A stretch of DNA of 10,000 nucleotides from Actinidia chinensis (lineage: Eukaryota > Streptophyta > Magnoliopsida > Ericales > Actinidiaceae). Where the stretch lies: NCBI GenBank assembly GCA_009663005.1, contig CM018891.1, positions 2,935,465-2,945,464 of the forward strand, given 5' to 3'. Shown here in pieces: positions 1 through 7,219 of this stretch. A program made the translations under genes and the position numbers. The notes beneath the pieces are model-generated. The model was not told the DNA's origin. It was given only the letters and a program-made list of their open reading frames with translations, and did not search any database. Numbering within the stretch: the first letter of the stretch is position 1; every line of letters begins with the position of its first letter.

Positions 1-481
1 GAGACCCATCATAAGAGCATTGAGTGGGATGATAGTGTTTTCAACTGACATTCTATGATTCAATCCCTCGTAGGAGTGATCATCGTAGCCTGGAGAATTA
101 GCAAATAGAAGTCATAGTAATTTGAGGGGTGCTTTAATAAATTACTGCGTTTATCTCAGCACTCCCGAACCAAAATAAACGTTTATAAACAGACTTGCTT
201 TCAATTCTGTTTTCACCATGTGGCAAGATATCTTATTATTCATAGACGTGATCACTTCAACGGGGACAGACAAAAAGACCACTACTAGTTTGGTAACTAC
301 CACTCGCCTAAATAGAACATCGCAAAGCACAAACTTGAATCTATACAAAATTATTTTGACAAATAAGCTCAACTGAAATCGAGGTCCACTAGCAGCCCTA
401 TCCTGTATCATCCCAAGCTTTCTATTGCCAAGCATACTGTCAGTAAAATGACAATGTTTTCACCCTCAATTTTATGACTCA

Positions 482-522
482 GTTCCACATTGGATTGATA
501 ATAGTGTCCTAAGTCATAAATG
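482..522 (+). promoter_or_regulatory. Degenerate snRNA-type USE and TATA-like pair
   Basis: GTTCCACATTG at 482-492 matches 9 of 11 positions of the plant snRNA upstream sequence element (RTCCCACATCG). A TATA-like CATAAATG lies at 515-522, a spacing close to that of plant snRNA promoters. No recognisable U-snRNA follows, and a nine-T tract comes soon after. It may be a relic promoter or part of a dispersed repeat. Confidence 0.2.
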
Positions 523-705
523 ACTTTTTTTTTCTCTATTTGCATGATATACCCATAGTGCTCAACAGTTCAGTTTAATGGCCACATACAAAATCCACTG
601 CTAATTTTGTGATGGGGTTGGTCTAAATTAAATCTTAAAACACTTGATTCACAAAAAAAAACACCACAAAATTGAACCTTTATTAAACAATCCATTTCAA
701 GGTCC

Positions 706-707
<2 letters not shown>

Positions 708-738
<31 letters not shown>
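708..738. repeat. (CT)n microsatellite
   Basis: An uninterrupted run of about 15 CT units, reading GA on the minus strand. It lies about 80 bases downstream of the presumed splice donor at 818. An AC run follows at 743-754. Short open frames crossing it encode only arginine-glutamate or serine-leucine repeats and are not genes. Confidence 0.95.
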
Positions 739-740
<2 letters not shown>

Positions 741-818
741 GGACACACACACACGCAGCAACAACAACATATAGACAGCTAAAAAGAAAAAGGATTAAGA
801 AGTAATAGTTGAAATCAC

Positions 819-929
819 CAGTTGCTGTTCGAAACCCTTGGAGAGAAACTGACAGAACATAATTGACTGGAAACGGGTCCAATACATGTTCTCTTCCCAT
901 TTTCTACAATCTTTGCACTCTTCTCCCAT
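819..929 (-). CDS. First coding exon of a B3-domain (REM/VRN1-like) transcription factor, partial
   Basis: The exon encodes 37 residues from an ATG at 929. The N-terminus MGEECKDC is followed by RKWEENMYWTRFQ and then SIMFCQFL..GFEQQL. A short CxxC plus W..xxYW leader running into the first B3 strand is typical of one group of plant B3 proteins, which are nuclear DNA-binding regulators. The exon ends with CTG followed by GTGATT, a usable donor at 818-817. B3 relatives continue there with a hydrophobic-I/V-P motif. Reading on without splicing gives only a short unrelated tail. The rest of the protein, including most of the B3 fold, is not in the window. An acceptor at 955 and a spliced leader lie upstream. 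The match is by eye from family knowledge. The gene could be intact off-window or could be a fragment. Confidence 0.6.
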
Positions 930-954
930 CCTTCTCCCAATGCGCGTGCCCTCT

Positions 955-1095
955 CTGAAATTTTCCCAAACAAACAAATGGCTTTCAGCACATATGAACA
1001 ACAATTCGAAAACATCAACAAGTTTCAGAAATCTATAGGGATAAGATAAAAGTGATTCTCAAAGAAAATCAAAATGTGCAAGAGATCTAACTTAC
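955..1095 (-). other. Probable 5'-leader intron of the left B3 gene
   Basis: On the minus strand, TCA|GTAAGTT gives a near-ideal donor at 1095. A T-rich stretch ends in TTTCAG at 955, giving a 141-base intron. Splicing leaves a 25-base second leader segment directly before the ATG at 929. Leader introns are common in plant regulatory genes. This is predicted from sequence only. Confidence 0.5.
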
Positions 1096-1262
1096 TGAAG
1101 TGGTGCTGATGAGAACAGAACAGAGAGAGAGAGAGAGAGAGGAATCAGAGGATTACCCTTAATGCCACTAATCCTTTTTGTTCTGCCACGACATGTAATG
1201 TCAATTGACAGATTTTACCTTCTCTCTCAGAGAAAATCAAAATGTGCAAGAGATCTAACTTA
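1063..1262 (-). repeat. Duplicated leader exon/intron boundary with a perfect 32-bp direct repeat
   Basis: Positions 1063-1094 and 1231-1262 are identical over 32 bases, offset by 168. Similarity continues on the upstream side, where both copies have a CTGATGAGA segment followed by GA-rich sequence. The downstream copy holds the GTAAGTT donor. In the upstream copy the matching bases read ATAAGTT, so the donor G is lost. The perfect match suggests a recent duplication, perhaps through the flanking GA/CT tracts. Confidence 0.85.
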
Positions 1263-1430
1263 TTTAAGAGCTACTGATGAGAGAGAAAGGGAGAGGATTG
1301 AGATCATCTACCCAAACCACAGCAAAACCCAGGTATGGAAACGGAGAATTGAAGGGTTGGTTGGAAGAGGCAACCACAGAAAGGACAACTCAGCGCTATT
1401 CCCCACAGTTTCAGTCAGATTTTTTAGTAC
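1096..1430 (-). promoter_or_regulatory. Presumed 5' leader and proximal promoter of the left B3 gene
   Basis: This lies upstream of the leader donor and stops at the edge of the foldback element near 1431. On the minus strand it is CT-rich, with (CT)10 at 1122-1141 and further CT-rich sequence at 1222-1230 and 1279-1300, as is common near plant transcription starts. No clear TATA box was found and the start of transcription cannot be placed. Open frames on the plus strand here are products of the GA repeats. Confidence 0.35.
1122..1141. repeat. (GA)10 microsatellite
   Basis: Twenty bases of AG, reading CT on the minus strand. It lies in the presumed leader exon of the left B3 gene, about 25 bases upstream of the leader donor. 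Confidence 0.95.
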
Positions 1431-1558
1431 CATTTGTCCCTGTAGTTCGACCAATGTTTCACTTTGGTTCTTAGAGTTTTAATTTAACAATTAGGACCCT
1501 ATAATTTTAGAAAAAATCCAATATAGTCTCTTCCTCGATGCCCATTACGTATTTGAAC

Positions 1559-1883
1559 TAGGAGTGTTCACGGGTTGGATCAGATCGGGTTTGAGTTCAA
1601 CCGAAATCCGAACTGAATTGATCGAGTTGGAGAAGTTTGGACTCAATTCCGATCTACTAAATGGTCGGGTTGGGTAAAAATTATGGATTTTAGTGTAAAA
1701 TTATCAGGTGTCAAGTCGGTATTTGGTCAATTGATAGCTGACACCCGCCCGAATAATGGTCGGAATTGGTTAAAAGCACTCGTTATTCACCCTATAGTGA
1801 TCGGGGGGGTTGGGTTAGTGATTTCGGAATCGGGTTCGGGTTTGATCGGATGGTCGGGTCAGACATAATTTTGAACACCCCTA
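1559..1883. mobile_element. hAT-type non-autonomous element 1 (325 bp)
   Basis: The ends are TAGGAGTGTTCA and, reversed, TAGGGGTGTTCA, 11 of 12 identical. It is flanked by a perfect 8-base duplication ATTTGAAC (1551-1558 and 1884-1891), the length expected of hAT transposons. The body is rich in CGGGTTGGGT-like subterminal motifs and has no transposase. Two overlapping open frames inside it (1683-1868 and 1766-1951) have no recognisable product. The target site lies inside an arm of the surrounding foldback element. Confidence 0.88.
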
Positions 1884-1900
1884 ATTTGAACAGAAAGTTA

Positions 1901-1908
1901 GCACGTGC
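1901..1908. promoter_or_regulatory. G-box-like palindrome GCACGTGC
   Basis: A perfect 8-base palindrome with a CACGTG core, the plant bHLH/bZIP site. It lies in the left arm of the foldback element, and the matching place in the right arm reads GCATGT, so it is private to this arm. It is about 970 bases upstream of the left B3 start codon. Function is unknown and chance is possible. Confidence 0.2.
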
Positions 1909-1961
1909 AACTCACATTAAGTTTTATCAAAGAGTATTTTTACCACATTAATCCTTGTAAT

Positions 1962-2212
1962 TAGGGGGTGTCCAATGGTTCGAATTGGTCCGGTTCCGTA
2001 AGAATCCAGTAACCAATCCATGTTTAACGGTTCTGAAAAAAAAAAATTAAAGGAAACCGGAACCTAACCATTACAAGTATAGAACTAAAACCAAAGATCC
2101 GCCTTATCGATTCGGTCCGGTTAGGTTCCGTTCAATCCATTAATATTTTAAATATTTTTATAAAATATAAAAATTACAAACAAAATGATTATTTAAAAAA
2201 CTAATAACTTCA

Positions 2213-2243
<31 letters not shown>

Positions 2244-2768
2244 TAAAATCGTCATAGATGATTAACACTTTAAATAATATTACATAACCAACTCTAATAT
2301 TACAATTAATTAACTCATAAAAGTTTCGAATTCATAAATGGATAGTTAACAAAAAGGATAAATGAAAATGAAAAATAATTCATAATGGATAAAAAAAGAA
2401 AATTAACTGATAAATCTTGGATAGAGAAAGAATGGAAATGTTTTTTGATGGAAAATGGATAGAGTAATCTAGTATCCATGGGAAGGTGAAATATTTTTGT
2501 TGGGAGAAAGCTAAAGTAATTCCAAGTGTCAGGTGTGAATAATGTCTAGATAATATGTATCGCGTATATATATATATATATATATATATATAATCGATTC
2601 GGTTCGGCTTGTTCGAACCACGGTTTGAAAATAAAAACCGGTACCCGAACCAAATTTGACCGAGTTCTTAATTTTTAAAAACCAGAACTACATAAAAACA
2701 ATCTAAAAATGCACGGTTCGGTCGGTTCGGTTCGGTCACCGATTTTCGGATTTTTTTGTACACCCCTA
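1962..2768. mobile_element. hAT-type non-autonomous element 2 (807 bp)
   Basis: The ends are TAGGGGGTGTCC and, reversed, TAGGGGTGTACA. A perfect 8-base duplication CTTGTAAT flanks it (1954-1961 and 2769-2776). Subterminal regions hold many GGTTCGG/CCGAACC and GGTTCCG motifs on both strands, and the core is AT-rich. A (TA)14 tract occupies 2565-2592. No coding capacity was seen. It sits in the central part of the foldback element, 78 bases from the first hAT-type insertion. Confidence 0.88.
2565..2592. repeat. (TA)14 microsatellite
   Basis: Twenty-eight bases of alternating TA inside hAT-type element 2. Confidence 0.95.
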
Positions 2769-2966
2769 CTTGTAATTTGACCAAACTTTTAGCATGGTCC
2801 TAAAAATGCCCACTTTCAATTTTACATGCTATTTTTCTGTTCAAATTATTGATGGGCATTAACAAAAGGATCACATCAAAAACCAAAATTGAAACTATAA
2901 AGTCATAAATGTTTAAATTGTAATTATAAGGACCAAAATAAAACATTGTTCAAATTACAACCTCCA

Positions 2967-3275
2967 TGCGGTGAGTCGGTTATAATTGTGAGACCAAAAT
3001 CATATTTCTGGTAAAGAAATGAAACAGTTCATTTTTCGATTTTTTCGTGTTATTTTTTTTTTTTTTGGGGGGGGGGAGGCAATTTTTTGAGACGCCATAA
3101 AAAAACAAGTTAATTATTATATTTTAAATCTAAAAATGTAACAACTGAGATTTATAAAAATACATATTTTGACTATTTTATCTGATTTTTAAATGGATTG
3201 TAAGAAGTCATATCTATAAATGAACAGTAAAATTTATAAAATATGTGGTGACTTCTATAATTTTGATTTGCTTCG
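2967..3275. other. AT-rich intergenic DNA with a T14/G10 homopolymer junction
   Basis: No gene is visible. The notable point is an abrupt switch from fourteen T (3053-3066) to ten G (3067-3076), which is unusual and easily miscounted in assemblies. The rest is AT-rich without clear repeats. Confidence 0.6.
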
Positions 3276-3400
3276 GTTCTATTTTAAATAGTTTGAGAGA
3301 CCAATAAATTTTAAAAATTTAAAACTAAACTAATTGACCAGTTCTACAAAACTAAACCGAACCTAACGTTTCCATCAGTTCAATTTATCTTACACTCCTA
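3276..3400. mobile_element. Right end of a hAT-like element (left end not found)
   Basis: The segment has the CCGAACC-type subterminal motif and ends in TTACACTCCTA at 3400, which reversed reads TAGGAGTGTAA. That resembles the termini of the two intact hAT-type elements. No partner end was found upstream, so this is probably truncated or diverged. The left limit is arbitrary. Confidence 0.35.
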
Positions 3401-3476
3401 TTCCCCCTGAAACTTTTTTATATAAAAAACAAAAACAAAATAGAGAATGGAATGATGTTGCCAATGTAGCACTCAC

Positions 3477-3558
3477 CTTGTATGAAATGGAGCCTGGAGG
3501 GGATACAAAAACATCTACCCAAATGATTTTACTTGTATTAAAAAGGACCAACTTCTTC
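3477..3558 (-). pseudogene. Orphan exon-like fragment, product unknown
   Basis: On the minus strand an open frame between a TCTATAG acceptor (ending 3559) and a strong CAAG|GTGAGT donor (at 3476) encodes KKLVLFNTSKIIWVDVF followed by VSPPGSISYK. The stretch has mixed amino acid composition, unlike the low-complexity frames around it, and is less AT-rich. The frame stays open upstream to an ATG at 3587. I do not recognise the protein. No neighbouring exon was found, so this may be a captured or stranded gene fragment, or chance. Confidence 0.25.
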
Positions 3559-3587
3559 CTATAGACGATCTCAGCATTTAGCAACAT

Positions 3588-3755
3588 AAGAGCATCTCAA
3601 GCAATTTTTATACTTTTTTAAATAATTTAATAAAATAAAAGACCATTTAATTTTAGGAGATCACTCTTTTAACTACTTTCTTCAACAATACTCCCTGCTA
3701 TTTCTCTATTCTATTTAAATATTACTTTTTAATTATTTTTAAAATTAAAATATTA
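3588..3755. mobile_element. Possible one-ended MITE fragment beginning AAGAGCATCTC
   Basis: TAAGAGCATCTCAAGCAA near 3588 resembles the GAGCATCTCCAA start common in plant PIF/Harbinger-like MITEs and is followed by typical AT-rich body sequence. No matching inverted end was found downstream. It may have been truncated before the neighbouring element at 3843 arrived. Confidence 0.3.
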
Positions 3756-3807
3756 TATATAATATTAAATGTACATGTGTGTATATAATATTAAATGTAC
3801 ATGTGTG
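3756..3807. repeat. Perfect 26-bp tandem duplication
   Basis: Two identical 26-base copies abut at 3756-3781 and 3782-3807, each containing ATTAAATGTACATGTGTG. They lie 35 bases before the PIF/Harbinger-like element. Confidence 0.95.
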
Positions 3808-3842
3808 TGTATATAATACCCAAGCATGTTTGGATCTACTTA

Positions 3843-4909
3843 GACCATCTCCAATGGTCCCCCATTCCCCATTTTTGATCCAAATTTTTTATTTTTTCAT
3901 CTCCAACTGTTCTCCCATTTTTTCCCTCATTCCCCCATTCCTCCATTTTTTTTCCCAAATAAATGGGGGAAAAATTTTCATTTCCAACCATTCCCCCATT
4001 TCTTTCCAAATGGTGACCAAAAATGGGAGAAAAATTTTCATCTCCAACCATTCCCCCCATTTCACCCAAATTTGGGGGAAAAAATGGTGGGAAGGGGAAA
4101 GGAAAATTGGGGAAATGGTTGGAGAGAGATGAAAATTTGGGGGAAAATGGGGGATTGAGAAGAATTGGAAGAGGCATTTTTTTGGTGATTAGTGTGGACC
4201 AAGAGATAAAAAAACAAACTAATTAAGAGATAAATTAAAGATTATTTTGTAACAATTATGACTATTATTTAAAATTTATTTATATATTATTTTCTTAAAT
4301 TGATTTTTTTCTTCACACACACATATATAAATTTTTTATTAACCATTTATTTAGAAAAAAAATAATGAAACTGAATTAACCATAAGTGGTGTGCGTTTTA
4401 AAGTCAAAATAACCATAATTGAAGTTTATTATGTTGTATGCTACAATAATTTTTAAAAAAAATATTCATTATTTTTAATATCAAATATAATATTTTTTTA
4501 ATTTTATTTTATGTGTAAGAAAATTTTAAAAATAAATATTCATTATTTTCAAATCAAGAAATAAAAATAAAGAAATGGAGAAATGGGGGAAATGGAGAAA
4601 TGGAGAAATGGGGGAATGGGGAAAAAATGGGGAAATACCATTGGGAGTCAAAACTATTTTTTTCTTCAAATTCAAAAAATGGAGAATGGGGGAATACATT
4701 GCGAACTAAAAATGAACCAAAAATGGGAGAATGGGGGAAACCATTGGAGATCAACCACCACCATTCCTCCAATTCAAAAAATGGGAAAAAAAACAAATAG
4801 GAGGAATGGGAAACCATGAAAATCAAGTGTTTTCTCCCAGGGGGGGAAATAAAAACAAGGGATTTACACCGGGATGGAAAAAACATGGGGCAAATCATTG
4901 GAGATGGTC
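3843..4909. mobile_element. PIF/Harbinger-like non-autonomous element (1067 bp) with low-complexity arms
   Basis: The ends are GACCATCTCCAATG and its exact reverse complement CATTGGAGATGGTC. TTA flanks both sides (3840-3842 and 4910-4912), the three-base target typical of PIF/Harbinger. The left arm repeats a TTTTCATCTCCAACCATTCC unit near 3895, 3974 and 4036, and its reverse complement returns at about 4094-4137, so this arm can itself fold back. The right arm (4575-4890) repeats ATGGGGGAAATGGAGAAATG-like units. The centre (4196-4560) is very AT-rich. Several open frames here encode only Pro/Phe/Ser or Gly/Asn/Lys repeats and no transposase. Confidence 0.75.
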
Positions 4910-4937
4910 TTAGCCCCATTGGTTTAGAGATTTGTAA

Positions 4938-5402
4938 CAAGGGTCGGAAATGGCCGAGCTTGGGTCGGGCTTGATGAGTTTTGATTGATCAATAGGTCGA
5001 GTCAAATTGGGCCCGCTTTTGAACTAAAAAAATGAGGCTTAAGCCCTGTCAACGGGCCTTCATGAGTCTGGGCCTATAGGCTTTTAAATAATTTTTTTAA
5101 AATAATTTATCTAATTAAAGACTAAAAATATTAAAGATATAAAAATTAATACGTAATTATATAAAATCATCTATAAATATTGATTCTTCACATATAAATT
5201 ATAAAATATTATAAAAAATTAATGTCTTCAAGGTGGATCATGGGTCGAGCCTTGGGTCAACCCACGGGCTTTAAAATTAGACTCAGATCCAACTCATACT
5301 ATCCCAACCTTGGGCCGAGCTTGGGCTCTTTGAGTCATAGGCCAGGCTAAAAAACATTGGGCCGGGCCGGGTTACGGGCCGCAAGCTTTTTGATGACCCT
5401 TA
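4938..5402. mobile_element. hAT-like non-autonomous element 3 (465 bp)
   Basis: The left end is CAAGGGTCGG and the right end, reversed, TAAGGGTCAT, sharing AAGGGTC. The flanking octamers ATTTGTAA (4930-4937) and ATTTATGA (5403-5410) agree at 6 of 8 bases, as in an aged hAT duplication. Both ends are rich in GGGCCGGGCC/TTGGGTCGGGC-type motifs and the centre is AT-rich. No open frame of note. It lies 28 bases from the PIF/Harbinger-like element. Confidence 0.65.
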
Positions 5403-5557
5403 ATTTATGAAAAATGATAAAAAAAAATTGAGATAAATTAAATTACTCTCAAAATAGTTGAAAAAATTTGAAACCAAGTGAGAGATGAAGAGAAAAGGAG
5501 ACCTCTTATTAAACTACTTTTTGTTTCTTTGGATGAGAAATGGTAAGAAACGAACTA

Positions 5558-5753
5558 TTGGATGTGTCCTATGAATAATATCGAAACTATACTTGCCAAA
5601 AAATATTGGAATTACCCCATAAAAATATAAAGGAAATAAAAAATTTGTGTCAAATGTCTGTCTCATATGAGTTTTGATTGGTTATGTATTATTAGTAATA
5701 TCGCAATTATACTTCCCACAAAAAATATCGAAATTACCCAATCAAAATATAAA
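5558..5753 (+). repeat. Diverged direct duplication, about 75 bp at a 120-bp offset
   Basis: Positions 5558-5631 and 5678-5753 align along their length, for example AATATCGAAACTATACTT against AATATCGCAATTATACTT, with small indels. This is an old local duplication without an obvious coding role. Confidence 0.8.
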
Positions 5754-5850
5754 AAAAGAAAAAAAAAATTCCTTTCATATTTTTGCTCACACGATTTGCC
5801 TCTCTACCTATCCAAACATGATGGTGAGAAAACTAAATCTTTTGTTCCTT

Positions 5851-5942
5851 GTTTTCTTTTCCTTTCTCGCCCATTTAACCTCGAAAGAAAATGAATGTTT
5901 TCTTTTCTTTTCTCACACATTTAACCTCGAAAGAAAATGAAG
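5851..5942 (+). repeat. Tandem 46-bp duplication
   Basis: Two adjacent 46-base copies differ at about four positions. Each ends with CATTTAACCTCGAAAGAAAA. The unit is not a multiple of three, so it shifts any frame running through it. Confidence 0.9.
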
Positions 5943-6113
5943 AAATTAAGAAGGAAAATCCAACTTACTCTTAATGTGTTTGGAATATTTATGGATGTTT
6001 ACATGACCAAATAGCTGAATTTCCCTCAAAATATATGAACAATATTAATCATAGCATACTACACATACAAGCGAGTCATGAACCATCAATTATGGTCAGT
6101 GTCCTTACAATAT

Positions 6114-6155
6114 GTTGGATGATCGAGTCAGCGTGTTTAGACTCGATCATCCAAC
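6114..6155. repeat. Perfect hairpin: 16-bp arms, 10-base loop
   Basis: GTTGGATGATCGAGTC at 6114-6129 is exactly reverse-complementary to 6140-6155 across the loop AGCGTGTTTA. The arms are GC-balanced while the surroundings are AT-rich. A T tract does not follow, so a Pol III terminator is unlikely. It may be the core of a decayed MITE or an undescribed structural element. The outer bases do not extend the pairing. Confidence 0.85.
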
Positions 6156-6783
6156 GGTCCACACCATCACCATATGTTGCAATATTATCAACTTGGGGTA
6201 TGTTTTGCTAGAATTAGAAAGATTGAAGCTGTTAGAGTTAATGAGTTGGACCAATACATAAATGATGTGTTGGATTCGTTCACATTCTTATATCATTAAT
6301 GATTCTTACCAAAACACACGCCTCTATCTCTCTATGTCATATGTCACTCACTCTCATAAGCATTCTTTGTCCAAAAAATTGTAAATTACTTACCAAAAAA
6401 AAGAATGGTTAATTTTTTATATACTAATGCTATTGAACAACAACTTATTCATTAAATTTACATGTTTAGACTTAAACTTTAACTTAAAACCCACATCAGT
6501 ACAACATGAATGTTTTCCTTCTTTGTAAATATGATCCAATTTTTGACGAAATAATTTTTTTTTTGAATTGACTCGTTGTTAATGAACTTTTCATCTTCTA
6601 GTCAATTTTTTTTCTTTTTTTGGTTCTCTTAATTAGTGGATTCTGAAAATAAAAAATTACAGAAAAGGCAATAAAATCCCAATTAGTTCAAAATTAATCC
6701 ATATTTTGGATTTTAGTAATTTTTTATATATAAAAAATATCAAAAAATTAAAAAAATCATGAAATACAAAAATAATTAAAAAC
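6156..6783. other. AT-rich intergenic DNA downstream of the B3 pseudogene
   Basis: I see no exon, repeat or transposon end here. On the minus strand it would be the 3' flank of the broken B3 gene. No further B3 unit or convincing downstream exon was seen. Confidence 0.5.
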
Positions 6784-7178
6784 TTATTTTATTCCTTGAC
6801 GTGCTTGGCGTTTTTGTGGGTGTTTATAGTTGGTCAGATCATCAGAGATTGGTCTTTTTCTCTCCCTAGCCAACTTTTCAGGATATTCTTTATCGCAAGC
6901 TCTTGGATCGAACAGTAAAACATCGAAACACATGCCCCCCTTGTGCTTGAACACTAACTACAAAATCTCCAACATTAAGGTCATGTTGCCGAGAAAACTC
7001 GTCCCATCCCGCATCGAAACAAATCGACCCGTCAGTGATTCGCCAATTTTGACGCGCCATGTCCTCTTACAACTGGTCAAAACAGCCGCCTCTGGGTTTT
7101 TTACCACTAGTCCTTTTGCAGAATGCCTGTGGCACGAAACTGCAAAACAGAGACACAGAGTCAAAACTGTGAACCGAC

Positions 7179-7219
<41 letters not shown>

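Larger units (their letters stand above)
1..818 (-). other. Presumed first coding intron of the left B3 gene (continues off the window)
   Basis: Read on the minus strand, this stretch follows the splice donor at 818-817. I searched it for the rest of a B3 domain and saw none, so the next exon should lie beyond position 1. It contains a CT microsatellite (708-738), an AC run (743-754), a T tract (526-534) and an snRNA-promoter-like motif pair (482-522). The open frames here are short and low in complexity. That this is intron is an inference from the exon at 819-929. If that gene is truncated, the stretch is plain intergenic DNA. Confidence 0.4.
1431..2966. mobile_element. Foldback/MITE-like element with long inverted arms, split by two later insertions
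   Basis: The outer ends are inverted copies. The left end (about 1431-1550) contains CCAATGTTTCACTTTGGTTC. The right end (about 2853-2966) read in reverse contains ACAATGTTTTATTTTGGTCC, and both continue to a shared GATGCCCAT/AATGCCCAT block. Homology resumes after the first insertion, with TTTGAACAGAAA followed by TAGCA on both sides. Removing the two nested elements and their duplicated targets leaves about 390 bases with arms of roughly 170. No target duplication could be fixed for the outer element, so its superfamily is unassigned. It borders the promoter of the left B3 gene. Confidence 0.7.
5403..6113. other. AT-rich intergenic DNA with two local duplications
   Basis: No gene recognised. 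The two duplications are listed separately. A small frame at 5818-5940 starts with a hydrophobic, signal-peptide-like run (MMVRKLNLLFLVFFSFLAHL), but its second half is made of the 46-base repeat, so it is not called as a gene. Confidence 0.5.

Noticed and set aside
131..166. GGGGTGCT and AGCACTCC inverted pair
   Set aside because: Only about eight bases pair and there is no target duplication, so a MITE call is not supported.
151..435. 94-residue minus frame with hydrophobic stretches
   Set aside because: No known motif, no B3 similarity, and AT-rich composition. It is most likely chance within the presumed intron.
471..520. TTTATGACT and AGTCATAAA nine-base inverted arms
   Set aside because: Short, AT-rich and widely spaced. 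It could easily be chance.
570..900. Minus-strand frames with Arg-Glu runs and a hydrophobic segment
   Set aside because: They cross the CT microsatellite and presumed intron. The frame at 697-900 overlaps the B3 exon in a different frame.
1162..1482. 106- and 65-residue plus-strand frames
   Set aside because: They overlap the duplicated leader and run into the foldback element, with repeat-driven composition and no recognisable domain.
3779..4226. Three overlapping open frames of 67-117 residues on both strands
   Set aside because: They encode Pro/Phe/Ser/Asn-rich repeats that mirror the CCCCATTTT units of the PIF/Harbinger-like element, on both strands alike.
4554..4940. 128-residue minus frame and three plus frames
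   Set aside because: They reflect GGGGAAATGG-type repeats of the right arm of the same element and show no transposase motif.
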